In this document: positions 54,001 to 62,329 of the stretch, piece after piece
How the letters are laid out: each line of letters opens with the position of its first letter
How positions within the stretch are numbered: the first letter of the stretch is position 1
From: Mucilaginibacter_A sp965201005
GTDB taxonomy: Bacteria > Bacteroidota > Bacteroidia > Sphingobacteriales > Sphingobacteriaceae
Direction: 5' to 3'
Assembly (NCBI RefSeq): GCF_965201005.1
Contig: NZ_OZ241747.1
Location: 1,488,001 to 1,552,000, forward strand
DNA: 64,000 nt
The notes under the pieces: generated by a model
Databases searched by the model: none
The model's input: the letters and a program-made list of their open reading frames with translations, nothing else
Told to the model about the DNA's origin: nothing
Program-made: the position numbers and the translations under genes

Positions 54001-54378
54001 ACCAATACCGTTACCGATATACCAAAAGTGTATTATGCCGATCAGGTAGTGGGTTCAAAGCAAAATTATACGCGGGGGAATAACGGCAACGCTGTTTTAA
54101 ACGGCAATAACTCTAATTTTTACGAGAGCGGCAATTATCTGGCCTGCCGGGAAATTACTTTGTCTTATGATTTTGCCAAAAATCTTTTAAGCAAAACCAA
54201 ATTTCTGTCGGGAGCCAGGATTTATGCCAGCGGCAACAACTTGTTTTATATGAAAAAATTCAGCGGCCCAACACCAGAAGCCCCGATTGACACAAGTACA
54301 GGATTAGTTGGCGGCGTTTATCAGGGAACTTATCCAACGCCCAAAAGCTTCATATTCGGTATCCAGGCGTCTTTTTAA
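51073..54378 (+). CDS. SusC/RagA-type TonB-linked outer-membrane transporter of the NAN locus
   Basis: The 1101-residue protein has a signal peptide (LTVLWVMLYTVLHAQTG), a CarboxypepD_reg-like domain (GTVSGTVIAEKDKITLPAVS), a TonB box/plug start (NEVVVVGYGTQSRS) and the plug motifs (ANIGSALQGTIAGVQVVNSS, DAAATAIYGARANNGVILIT). The beta-barrel ends with FGIQASF. It would import glycan fragments across the outer membrane with energy from TonB. Because the genes after it are for sialic acid, it probably plays the part of NanO, inferred from context only. The promoter and candidate operator lie just upstream. Confidence 0.95.
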   Translation: MNLKFTFLKTFLTVLWVMLYTVLHAQTGTVSGTVIAEKDKITLPAVSVVVKGTTVGTQTDLNGVFKIKAAKGDVLVFTSIGFVTKQVTVGNSTNIQVALAESSNTLNEVVVVGYGTQSRSTVTSSVAKLDNKVLATAPRANIGSALQGTIAGVQVVNSSGSPGASPLITLRGGASISSSTAPLVVVDGIIRSYNDIPSEDVASIDVLKDAAATAIYGARANNGVILITTKQGKSGVSQISYKFTEGYNRQRDNYHYLDAGNFIYYNRLGNVNSGRTLAQINSSRGYGLLTDAANAASFDIKAETPANTGLLQQGWQDIDDPANPGSKIIFKDHGQQIQNLLFRNSHTQDHYLSATGGNDKGKYFTSLDYYNEDGVIIGSNYNRYSGTLNGSYKVKPNVEVSSGATFSTSSQLGVVGNSEINSLYRNLTLWPTFNPWLDAAKTQPNPGNGVTDGNPLYWLNKFKRSNEVDRITANAAVKWDIRPDLYLRVSGSGYLYQTVNQSFQQATQTYTQLFAAVPAFNTNRESYNQYYKTFQQTYDAILNYTKDFGKHHINALLGAEYYDQRYLTIQVDGINAPTDAIPTANASTAFNAGVNTSSNSENRIISSFTRIGYDYDRKYLFNFVLREDGVSQLAFQKRLGFFPGISAGWDIVREGFFENSGISKVVSTLKPRVSYGTNGNIAGLGNYDVQGVYASQTLYNGLGTFLNTGLTNNNLVWEKSRTTDVGADIGFFKDRLSLIFDYYDRVTSDLLTNLSLPSYTGFSTIKTNLGTLQNKGVEFTVNGNILNNPKGFRLSAGITASYVRNKVLKLPYNGNVNNRQGGLQVYDPKSGQVIYVGGLQEGQEPGQIYGYKQVSIFKDAADVAAVAGNRIDNVANITGPNLPAGKGGHITPGDVNWLDVDKNDTIDSRDQVYLGNINPRWQGGFNINVAYKALSLYTRFQYNTGNTIYNDLVARTLGNYQGTFNYIDLIKNAWSPTNTVTDIPKVYYADQVVGSKQNYTRGNNGNAVLNGNNSNFYESGNYLACREITLSYDFAKNLLSKTKFLSGARIYASGNNLFYMKKFSGPTPEAPIDTSTGLVGGVYQGTYPTPKSFIFGIQASF

Positions 54379-54398
54379 CCATTTAAAAAAAGCATTAC

Positions 54399-55943
54399 AT
54401 GAAAAAATATATAAGTTTAGTTTTATCAGGATTATGTATCCTGGTATTGACCAGTTCATGCAGGAAGCAATTAGACCTGGCACCGGTCAGCAGCGTATCA
54501 GATGCCAATTTCTGGCAAACTGCAGATCAGTTTGACGCCTTTATTGCTGGTGTGCATACGCAGTTTAGGTCAAACAACTCAGCCTTCCAGATTTTGGGCG
54601 AAATGCGTGCAGATATTTTTGCCACTGATCCGGGCACCAACGGTAGTTTTACCGGCGAGGCCACGCAAGGATTGGAACGTTTATGGACACAGAACTTGAA
54701 TTTGGACAATCCAGGCGTAAGTAATTTTGGTGGATTTTACTATAATATTAATCAGCTTAACTTACTCATATCTAAATTAAATGCAACTTCGGTTGTTACA
54801 ACGGCCAATAAAAATTATTACTTGGGGATAGCGTACGGTATGAGGGCGTTTTACTATTATCAATTATACCGTTCCTGGGGTTCGGTCATCATCCAAACAG
54901 AGCCAACCTCAGGGTCAACTTTGGATATTTCTGCACTGGCAAAAGCGGCCTCGCCTGCTGATGCGGTAATGGCTTTGATCAAAGCGGACATCGACAAATC
55001 TACGACCAGTTTTGTTACCGATTATTCCTTCCGGAACTTGAAAGGATACTGGTCAAAATCAGCAACTTTGATGCTCAAGGCTGATGTCTATTTATGGACA
55101 GGAAACAGGAGCGGCGGCACAGCAGATGTTACCATAGCAAAAGCTGCTTTAACAGATATTCAAACCAACGTTCCGTCATTGCAATTGTTAACCAAGTTTA
55201 GTGATGTATTTGCCACAACCAGTAAGGGAAACAACGAGATCATCTTTGCAAGCCATTACCAGTTGAACGAGGCCACGATGGGTTTCGTGCAAACCAGTTT
55301 CGTGCCGCAAAACGGCTTGATCGTCAATTTTTACGATTCGCTGGCCAACCGTCAGTTTAATGCTACCGCTGATAATTGGGGTGGTTTTTTGCGCGCTCCG
55401 GTAAAGATTTCTACTTTCCGCCAGTTTAAAAGTACCGATACCCGGGCATTGTCCAGCATTCAACCGGCCTATTCAAAATTAAGCAATGGCACTTACAAGA
55501 TTGCAGGCTGCTTTGCAGATAAATATCAGGGCGAACAGAATACCGGTTCAAGATATATCACCAATGATTTTCCAATCTACCGTTACGCCGATCTGCTTTT
55601 GATGATGGCAGAAGCAAAAGTAGCTTTAGGCCAGGATCCTTCAACCGAAATTAATTTAGTACGGGCAAGGGCGTACGGTACAAATTATAACGCTGTCACA
55701 TTAGGTTTCCCTAACCAGCCTATTGATGCCAACCCGCGCGAAGCCATTCTGCAGGAACGTTTTTACGAGTTTATTTTTGAAGGAAAACGCTGGTACGACC
55801 TGAGAAGGGCCGGCGACAGTTATGTTTATGCGCACACCACTTTGCTGCCGTCGCAGGCTTATGCGCTGTTATGGCCAATAGACAGAGGTTCGCTTACCAA
55901 CAATAGATCATTAGTGCAAAACCCTGGATACGCACAGTTTTAA
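54399..55943 (+). CDS. SusD/RagB-type surface lipoprotein
   Basis: The lipobox SSC (LVLTSSC, Cys about 21) marks a surface lipoprotein. The TPR-like fold shows PVSSVSDANFWQTADQFDAF, MRAFYYYQLYRSWGSVIIQT and the C-terminal QERFYEFIFEGKRWYDLRRA typical of SusD. It caps the SusC barrel and binds the glycan, here probably sialylated glycans or free sialic acid (NanU-like by position). It begins 20 bases after susC. Confidence 0.95.
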   Translation: MKKYISLVLSGLCILVLTSSCRKQLDLAPVSSVSDANFWQTADQFDAFIAGVHTQFRSNNSAFQILGEMRADIFATDPGTNGSFTGEATQGLERLWTQNLNLDNPGVSNFGGFYYNINQLNLLISKLNATSVVTTANKNYYLGIAYGMRAFYYYQLYRSWGSVIIQTEPTSGSTLDISALAKAASPADAVMALIKADIDKSTTSFVTDYSFRNLKGYWSKSATLMLKADVYLWTGNRSGGTADVTIAKAALTDIQTNVPSLQLLTKFSDVFATTSKGNNEIIFASHYQLNEATMGFVQTSFVPQNGLIVNFYDSLANRQFNATADNWGGFLRAPVKISTFRQFKSTDTRALSSIQPAYSKLSNGTYKIAGCFADKYQGEQNTGSRYITNDFPIYRYADLLLMMAEAKVALGQDPSTEINLVRARAYGTNYNAVTLGFPNQPIDANPREAILQERFYEFIFEGKRWYDLRRAGDSYVYAHTTLLPSQAYALLWPIDRGSLTNNRSLVQNPGYAQF

Positions 55944-55987
55944 TGGATCATTAACTAATGAAAAAATTTTTAAGATCAGGTTTTTTC

Positions 55988-56104
55988 GATGCTTCTTTTA
56001 TCACCTAAAAATCATCAAGCTTCCTATGCTTTTTGCAGCTACAGCTCCCTCTCCTCTGGAGAGGGCGGGGGGTAAGGCTAATTTTATACCGATAAAAGAA
56101 GCAT
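55988..56104. repeat. Composite repeat, first of two near-identical copies in the NAN cluster
   Basis: It runs from GATGCTTCTTTTATCACCT to ATAAAAGAAGCAT with a central CCCTCTCC / GGAGAGGG hairpin. Its sister is at 59832-59946, with shared AAATCATCAAGCTT and AAGGCTAATTTTA-like blocks. Confidence 0.8.
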
Positions 56105-56181
56105 GCGCTCTTATAAAATAAAACACGTTATATTATCAATCCGGACAAGTAAAAAGTCCTCAAACCAACCTATCGATTTAA

Positions 56182-57126
56182 ATGAATTTTGAACATTTAC
56201 AGGGATTGTTAGCAGCTCCTTTTAGTCCGCTAAATAAAAAAGGAGAAGTTGATGTAGAACTTGTTCCCGCATATTATACTTTTTTAAAGCAGAACGGCAT
56301 CACCGGGGCTTTTATCAACGGCTCAAGCGGCGAAGGCGTGTCCCTCACCCTAAACGAAAAAAAGAAGATTGCCGAAGCTTGGGCGGCTTGCTCTAATCAC
56401 GACCCGAAATTTAAGGTGATGGCTTTTTTGGGTGGCACTTGTCTGGCTGATTGTATAGAGCTGGCCAAACACGCGCAGGAGATCGGCTTATACGCGGTAT
56501 CGTTTACGAGTCCGTTTTATTTTAAACCGGCAAATGTTAAAATGCTTGCCAAAGCTTGCATGGAAGTGGCCAAAGCTGTACCTGAAATGCCTTTTTATTA
56601 CTACCATATTCCTGTGTTGACGGGTGTGGGGTTTTCTATGTTTGACCTTTTAAAAGAAATAGACGGCAAACTGCCCAACTTTGCCGGGGTAAAATACACG
56701 CACGAGGATTTTATGGACTTCCAAAGCTGCATGACTTTTCAGAACGGCAAATACGACATGCTTTGGGGCCGCGATGAAAACATGCTTTCAGCATTGGTTT
56801 TGGGCGCAAAAGGAGCGGTTGGCAGTACATTTAATTATGCGGCACCGCTTTATTACGAATTGATCGAAGCTTTTAACAATAATGATCTGAAAAAAGCCCG
56901 CCAGCTTCAGCAAAAAGCAATCGATATGATCCGTTTGCTGGGCAAATACGGCGGTATTTCTGTCGGTAAAGCCTATATGAAGCTGGTAAATATCGATTGC
57001 GGCGAATTCAGGCTTCCGGTTGTAAACATGAGCGCTGAGCAATTTGAAAGTTTTAAAGCAGACGTACAAGAATTGGGTTTTGAAAATTTTAAATCGAGGA
57101 CTGAAGCAAGAGCTGTAAATTTATAA
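56182..57126 (+). CDS. nanA: N-acetylneuraminate lyase
   Basis: This (beta/alpha)8 aldolase of the DapA family has INGSSGEGVSL (46-56), the tyrosines in FYYYHIPVLTGVGFS (138-152) and the Schiff-base lysine K171 in FAGVKYTHEDFMDF. The YYHIP segment and GSSGEG resemble animal-type N-acetylneuraminate lyases more than enterobacterial NanA or DapA, which supports the lyase rather than a dihydrodipicolinate synthase. It cleaves sialic acid to N-acetylmannosamine and pyruvate in the cytoplasm. The flanking SusCD, mutarotase and epimerase genes agree with that role. Confidence 0.9.
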   Translation: MNFEHLQGLLAAPFSPLNKKGEVDVELVPAYYTFLKQNGITGAFINGSSGEGVSLTLNEKKKIAEAWAACSNHDPKFKVMAFLGGTCLADCIELAKHAQEIGLYAVSFTSPFYFKPANVKMLAKACMEVAKAVPEMPFYYYHIPVLTGVGFSMFDLLKEIDGKLPNFAGVKYTHEDFMDFQSCMTFQNGKYDMLWGRDENMLSALVLGAKGAVGSTFNYAAPLYYELIEAFNNNDLKKARQLQQKAIDMIRLLGKYGGISVGKAYMKLVNIDCGEFRLPVVNMSAEQFESFKADVQELGFENFKSRTEARAVNL

Positions 57127-57153
57127 GAGAAGTTGTTCAATTGGATACTGGTC

Positions 57154-57349
57154 ATGCTTCTTTTACCCTATAAAAATTAGTGTTTGTAACCTAAGGTGGA
57201 AAAATGAAAGGTGAAGGCTGGGAAAAGGAAAGATAAAAGGCGGAAAGGTAGCCGCCATGCTTCCCCCTTTGAAGGGGGTTAGGGGGATGACCTTGTTTAT
57301 TTGGTTATCAAAGTAATTTCAGTCATATTTTACCCCCTAAAAGAAGCAT
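57154..57349. repeat. Repeat unit between the lyase and mutarotase genes
   Basis: ATGCTTCTTTTACCC at the left and CCTAAAAGAAGCATG at the right enclose a hairpin of another type, CCCCCTTTGAAGGGGG (near 57,268). The right side continues AAATTCAAATAGCTTCC, an imperfect match to the outer arm seen elsewhere. Confidence 0.65.
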
Positions 57350-57387
57350 GAAAAATAATCCGCTACAAATTCAAATAGCTTCCAAAA

Positions 57388-58569
57388 ATGAAAAATAAAG
57401 CGTTTCTAATGATTTCAATCTATACAGTCCTGGTTTCCTGCAATCCTGTTGACAATACAAAAGACAATAAAATCACTTGGGCCACTGTAGCAAAACTGCC
57501 CGTTCTTGCCGGGATGCAAAAGCAATTGGGTGTGGCAGGCGTATTTACCGGCGTTAGCAACGATGTATTGTTAATTGCCGGTGGTTCCAACTTTGCAGAC
57601 GGCGCAAAACCCTGGCAGGGAGGCAAAAAACTCCATCAAGACGATATTTATGTAATGAAAAAAGAGGCAGAAAACAAATTCACCTGGCTTAACCCTCAAC
57701 CCGCGCACCTCAAACAAAAAGTAGCTTATGGCGCCAGCGTTACCCTGCCGGTAGGTGTAATTTGTGCCGGCGGCGAAACAGACGAAGCAAACAGCAGCAG
57801 GGAAGTTTTTATGATGAATTGGGATGCCTCAAAACGCGAAGTGTTGTTTAAAGAAATGCCGTCCCTGCCGATTCCGGTGGCCAATGCAAGTATGTCCAAT
57901 ATTGGCAAAGAGATTTACTTAATTGGCGGGGAAAGTAATGGAAAGCCATCGGCCAAATGCTTCCTACTCGATTTATCGGCTGCAAATCCGCAATGGCAAC
58001 CTTTGCCAGACCTGCCAGTTGCCATGTCGCACTCGGTTGCCGTTGCCCAATCCAACGGTAAACATACCTGCATTTATGTGATCGGCGGCAGGAGCGGCAC
58101 ACCGTCAGGGATCAGTAACCTGCACAGTACAACATTTTGTTATGATCCGATTTTAAAAAAATGGCTCAGGCTGAAAAATGTGGGCGACGGGGAAAACATA
58201 ACCAATCTGTCTGCTGCAACGGGAATTGCTTATGGAAATGCTGATATCACCCTGATCGGCGGCGATAAGGGAAATGTTTTTCATCAAATTGAAACCTACA
58301 ACGCCGAGATAGCAAAGGCCCAAAATCAAACAGAAAAGCAAAAGCTGCAAAACGAAAAACTGGAGCTGCTGAACAACCACCAGGGTTTTAGCAAGGATGT
58401 TTACCAGTACAATACTATAAAAGATACCTGGAAGAAAATCGGCGAACTGCCTTTTTACGGACAAGTTACCACTACTGCCGTATTATGGGACCAGGATATT
58501 TTTATTCCCTGTGGAGAAATAAAACCAGGTGTGCGTACAGCAAATGTGGTTCGGGGGGAATTTAAATGA
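57388..58569 (+). CDS. nanM: Kelch-type N-acetylneuraminate epimerase (mutarotase), lipoprotein
   Basis: The N-terminus has a lipoprotein signal (LMISIYTVLVSCNP), so it is membrane-anchored in the periplasm or at the surface. The 393 residues contain kelch-type units (ISNVVLLIAGGSNFADGAKP-like, EIYLIGGESNGKPSAK and YVIGGRSGTPSG). It matches the cyclically permuted mutarotase group that converts alpha- to beta-N-acetylneuraminate. It starts 261 bases after the lyase gene and overlaps the MFS gene by four bases, so the three belong together. Confidence 0.85.
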   Translation: MKNKAFLMISIYTVLVSCNPVDNTKDNKITWATVAKLPVLAGMQKQLGVAGVFTGVSNDVLLIAGGSNFADGAKPWQGGKKLHQDDIYVMKKEAENKFTWLNPQPAHLKQKVAYGASVTLPVGVICAGGETDEANSSREVFMMNWDASKREVLFKEMPSLPIPVANASMSNIGKEIYLIGGESNGKPSAKCFLLDLSAANPQWQPLPDLPVAMSHSVAVAQSNGKHTCIYVIGGRSGTPSGISNLHSTTFCYDPILKKWLRLKNVGDGENITNLSAATGIAYGNADITLIGGDKGNVFHQIETYNAEIAKAQNQTEKQKLQNEKLELLNNHQGFSKDVYQYNTIKDTWKKIGELPFYGQVTTTAVLWDQDIFIPCGEIKPGVRTANVVRGEFK

Positions 58570-59810
58570 TGAAATATTCAAAAAATTATCCCTGGATCGT
58601 GGTAGGCCTGCTTTGGGGCGTGGCCTTGTTAAATTATATGGACAGGCAAATGCTGGCTACCATGCGGCCTGCCATGCAAATCGATATTGCCGAGTTAAGG
58701 TCGGCCACGAACTTTGGTTATTTAATGGCCGTTTTTCTGTGGATCTACGGTTTTGTAAGTCCGGTTTCCGGTGTTATTGCCGACAAATTTAACCGCAAAT
58801 GGCTGATTGTTTTCAGTTTGTTCGTTTGGTCTGCCGTTACTTTTGCCATGGGTTTTGCCCACACTTTTAACCAGATCTACTGGCTTAGGGCCATCATGGG
58901 CGTTAGCGAAGCCTTGTATATTCCGGCCGGACTGTCGTTGATTGCTGATTATCATTCTTCTAAAACCAGATCGCTGGCGATCGGCATCCACATGACCGGG
59001 CTTTACATGGGACAGGCACTGGGCGGTTTTGGTGCAACCGTGGCGGCAACATTTTCCTGGCAGGCCACTTTTCATTCTTTTGGGATAGTCGGTATTTTGT
59101 ACTCCCTGGTCCTGATCATATTTTTAAAGGAGAAAAAAAGTACGGTAAAAACAGCATCGTCAGATCAATTGATCACCAAAGAAAAAACGCCTTTGTTTAA
59201 AGGATTGGCTTTGTTGTTTACCAATATCTCGTTCTGGATCATCCTTTTCTATTTCGCCGTTCCGAGCCTGCCGGGCTGGGCAACCAAAAACTGGCTGCCA
59301 ACACTTTTTGCGCAAAACTTAAACATTCCTATGTCGCAGGCCGGGCCGTTATCCACCATAACAATTGCGGCCTCGTCGTTTTTAGGCGTTTTGTTTGGAG
59401 GGATTTTATCCGACAGGTGGGTCCAGAAAAACATCAAAGGAAGGATTTACACCAGCGCCATCGGCTTGGCCTTAACCATACCTTCCTTACTGCTCATCGG
59501 TTTTGGCCATTCACTTTTCCACGTCGTTGGTGCTGCGCTTTGTTTTGGGTTAGGCTACGGCATGTTTGATGCGAACAATATGCCGATCCTCTGTCAGTTT
59601 GTTTCTGCAAAATACAGGGCAACTGCTTACGGCATCATGAACATGACGGGCGTTTTCTTCGGTGCTTTTATTACAGATTTGTTAGGGAAATCCAGCGATG
59701 CCGGGCATTTAGGGAAGGATTTTGCCGTGCTCGCCGGGATTGTTTTAATTGCCCTCGCCGTTCAATTGTATTTTTTAAACCCGAAACAAAATGATTTTGC
59801 AGATGCGTAG
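58566..59810 (+). CDS. MFS transporter (anion:cation symporter group), likely sialic acid importer
   Basis: There are 12 hydrophobic segments with MFS signatures (NYMDRQMLATMRPAM, then GVIADKFNRKWLIV with the DKFxRK loop motif, and GVSEALYIPAGLSLIADYHS). The sequence resembles the ACS group that includes sugar-acid and sialic acid porters. Placed between the mutarotase and epimerase genes it would be the inner-membrane NanT-like step, inferred from context. Its start overlaps the mutarotase stop. Confidence 0.85.
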   Translation: MMKYSKNYPWIVVGLLWGVALLNYMDRQMLATMRPAMQIDIAELRSATNFGYLMAVFLWIYGFVSPVSGVIADKFNRKWLIVFSLFVWSAVTFAMGFAHTFNQIYWLRAIMGVSEALYIPAGLSLIADYHSSKTRSLAIGIHMTGLYMGQALGGFGATVAATFSWQATFHSFGIVGILYSLVLIIFLKEKKSTVKTASSDQLITKEKTPLFKGLALLFTNISFWIILFYFAVPSLPGWATKNWLPTLFAQNLNIPMSQAGPLSTITIAASSFLGVLFGGILSDRWVQKNIKGRIYTSAIGLALTIPSLLLIGFGHSLFHVVGAALCFGLGYGMFDANNMPILCQFVSAKYRATAYGIMNMTGVFFGAFITDLLGKSSDAGHLGKDFAVLAGIVLIALAVQLYFLNPKQNDFADA

Positions 59811-59831
59811 TTTTCTATTCGGTTTGTTCCG

Positions 59832-59946
59832 GATGCTTCTTTTATCACCTAAAAATCATCAAGCTTTCAAGGCTTTTCCAGAAACAGCTCCCTCTCCTGT
59901 GGAGAGGGCCGGGGTGAGGCTAATTTTACATGCTAAAAGAAGCATC
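59832..59946. repeat. Composite repeat, second of two near-identical copies in the NAN cluster
   Basis: It has the same order of blocks as 55988-56104: GATGCTTCTTTTATCACCT, then AAAATCATCAAGCTTT, the CCCTCTCC / GGAGAGGG hairpin, GGCTAATTTTA and TAAAAGAAGCATC. Confidence 0.8.
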
Positions 59947-59972
59947 AACCTACTAATCCTAATTAAATTACC

Positions 59973-61154
59973 ATGAGTTACACTCCAACAGAAATAGAAA
60001 AACTAAAAGCGTTTTATGAGGGTCAGCTGCTGAACGATTCCATTCCGTTTTGGTTCCCGCGGTCTATCGATCAGGAATACGGAGGTTATTTATTGATGCG
60101 CGATCAGGAAGGAACGCTGCTGGATGATGATAAAGCCGTCTGGATCCAGGGACGTACTGCATGGCTTTTATCTACCTTATACAGCACAATTGAACAAAAA
60201 CAGGAATGGCTGGACGGCGCAAAATCTGGCATCGATTTTTTGTTGAAACATTGCTTTGATACCGACGGGCAAATGTTTTTCCACGTGACCCGCGATGGAC
60301 AGCCTATCCGGAAACGCCGTTATTTCTTCTCCGAAACTTTTGCTGTTATTGCCATGGCTGCTTATGCAAAAGCCAGCGGCGATCAGGATATCGCACAAAA
60401 AGCCCGGGATTTGTTTGGCAAATGTATTGAGTATGCAACAGTGCCGGGTTTGCTTCCACCGAAATTTATGCCCACACGTCCGGCAAAAGGTATTGGTACA
60501 CCGATGATTATGATCAATACTGCCCAGCAGTTAAGGGAAACGATTGGTGATGAACGCTGCGACGATTATATCATTAAATGGATTGATGAAATTGAACGGG
60601 ATTTTGTAAAGCACGATATACAATGTGTGATGGAACAGGTGGCACCTGATGGCAGTATCATCGATCATATCGACGGACGCACGCTCAATCCAGGCCATGC
60701 CATTGAAGGAGCCTGGTTTATTTTGCACGAAGCCAAATATCGGAACAATGACCCTCATTTGATTGAATTAGGATGCAAAATGCTGGATTATATGTGGGAA
60801 AGGGGCTGGGACAAAGTGCATGGTGGCATATTTTATTTCAGGGATGTTTATGGGAAACCTGTGCAGGAGTATTGGCAGGACATGAAATTTTGGTGGCCGC
60901 ACAACGAGGCAATTATTGCAACACTTTTGGCTTATACCCTAACCGGCAACAGCAAATATGCAAAATGGCATCAAATAGTGCACGATTATGCTTACAGTCA
61001 TTTCCACGATAAAAAGCATGGTGAATGGTTTGGCTATTTACACCGCGACGGAAGCATCGCCCAAACTGCTAAAGGCAATTTATTTAAAGGCCCATTTCAT
61101 TTGCCACGGCAGGAATGGTATTGTTTACAACTTTTAAAAGAACTATCCGCATGA
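59973..61154 (+). CDS. AGE-family N-acylglucosamine 2-epimerase
   Basis: The (alpha/alpha)6-barrel family is shown by IPFWFPRSIDQEYGGYLLMR, WIQGRTAWLLSTLY, RPAKGIGTPMIMINTAQQLR and LNPGHAIEGAWFILHEAKYR, including the two conserved His/Glu segments. It converts ManNAc to GlcNAc. With the lyase it completes the step from sialic acid to GlcNAc. Its stop overlaps the sialidase start (ATGA), so translation is coupled. The length, 393 residues, is normal. Confidence 0.9.
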   Translation: MSYTPTEIEKLKAFYEGQLLNDSIPFWFPRSIDQEYGGYLLMRDQEGTLLDDDKAVWIQGRTAWLLSTLYSTIEQKQEWLDGAKSGIDFLLKHCFDTDGQMFFHVTRDGQPIRKRRYFFSETFAVIAMAAYAKASGDQDIAQKARDLFGKCIEYATVPGLLPPKFMPTRPAKGIGTPMIMINTAQQLRETIGDERCDDYIIKWIDEIERDFVKHDIQCVMEQVAPDGSIIDHIDGRTLNPGHAIEGAWFILHEAKYRNNDPHLIELGCKMLDYMWERGWDKVHGGIFYFRDVYGKPVQEYWQDMKFWWPHNEAIIATLLAYTLTGNSKYAKWHQIVHDYAYSHFHDKKHGEWFGYLHRDGSIAQTAKGNLFKGPFHLPRQEWYCLQLLKELSA

Positions 61155-62329
61155 AAAATTTAAACTTACTGGCAATTTTATTGCTTATTATTTTAACGGG
61201 TTATACCAAACTGCAAGCCCAGGATATACCTGTTTTTACCTCAGGAACAGATGGCTTTAAAAGTTTCCGTATCCCTGCCATAACCAAACTGCCAAACGGA
61301 AACTTGCTTGCATTTTGCGAAGGCCGCGTTAACGGTTCCGGTGATTTTGGAAACGTAAAAATAGTGCTTAAAAGAAGTACCGACAACGGGAAAACCTGGG
61401 GCGCGTTAAAAGTTGTGGTATCAAACGATACTTTGCAGGCAGGCAATGCTTCGCCTGTGGTAGATGGTACCGATCCGGTTTTTCCTAAAGGGCGAATTTT
61501 TCTGTTTTACAATACCGGCAATATGCCCGAGAACAAAGTCCGCCAGGGTTTAGGTTTACGGGAAGTTTGGTATAAAACCTCTGCGGATGGCGGTATTACT
61601 TGGTCGAACCCCGTAAATATCACTTTGCAGGTGCATAAGCCAAAGCAGCCGAAGGTTAACCCTGCCTATAATTTCCCGGAAGATTGGCGGAGTTATGCCA
61701 ACGGGCCGGGGCACGCCGTACAATTTCCTTTTGGGAAATATAAAGGACGGATTTATGTTGCGGCCAACCATTCCACAGGCGAACCAAAACCGCATTATGC
61801 CGATGGAAGGGCACATGGCTTTTATACAGACGATCATGGCAAAACCTTTAAATTAAGTGATGATGTTATTACGCCTGGTGGCAATGAATCTATGGCAGCG
61901 GTACTCTCCGGAAATAAACTGATGCTGAACATCCGTAATCAGTTAGGCAATGTCAAAGCAAGGATAGTGGCCGTAAGCAGCAATGGCGGTAAAAGCTGGG
62001 ACACGACCTATTTCGACCGTCAGCTTCCCGATCCGGTTTGCCAGGGCAGTATCCTCGCCATCGGACAAATAAAAGGAAAAAGCATTTTGGCCTTTTCTAA
62101 TGATGCCGATACAACCAGGCGCGATAATTTAACGATGCGTATCAGTTTGGATGAAGGCAAAACCTGGCCAATAAACAAAGTTATCGCCAAAAGTCCGGAA
62201 GGTTACAAAGGTGATTTTAGCGCGTATTCTGATTTGGTTAAATTATCCAATTCAAGCATTGGTATTTTATATGAAAAAGATAATTATCGGGAAATTGTAT
62301 TTCGGGTAGTTAACTGGAAAAATAGATGA
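61151..62329 (+). CDS. Secreted exo-alpha-sialidase (GH33)
   Basis: There is a signal peptide (LLAILLLIILTGYTKLQAQ) with no lipobox cysteine. The catalytic-domain motif FRIP (39-42) supplies the first arginine of the triad and AFCEGR (55-60) the next conserved site. Several Asp-boxes follow: STDNGKTWG (76-84), SADGGITWS, SSNGGKSWD and SLDEGKTWP. The conserved tyrosine/glutamate pair is expected near IGILYEKDNY at the end. The enzyme releases terminal sialic acid from glycans. It has no additional carbohydrate-binding module, unlike many Bacteroidota sialidases. I chose ATG 61151 because it starts the signal peptide. Confidence 0.9.
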   Translation: MKNLNLLAILLLIILTGYTKLQAQDIPVFTSGTDGFKSFRIPAITKLPNGNLLAFCEGRVNGSGDFGNVKIVLKRSTDNGKTWGALKVVVSNDTLQAGNASPVVDGTDPVFPKGRIFLFYNTGNMPENKVRQGLGLREVWYKTSADGGITWSNPVNITLQVHKPKQPKVNPAYNFPEDWRSYANGPGHAVQFPFGKYKGRIYVAANHSTGEPKPHYADGRAHGFYTDDHGKTFKLSDDVITPGGNESMAAVLSGNKLMLNIRNQLGNVKARIVAVSSNGGKSWDTTYFDRQLPDPVCQGSILAIGQIKGKSILAFSNDADTTRRDNLTMRISLDEGKTWPINKVIAKSPEGYKGDFSAYSDLVKLSNSSIGILYEKDNYREIVFRVVNWKNR

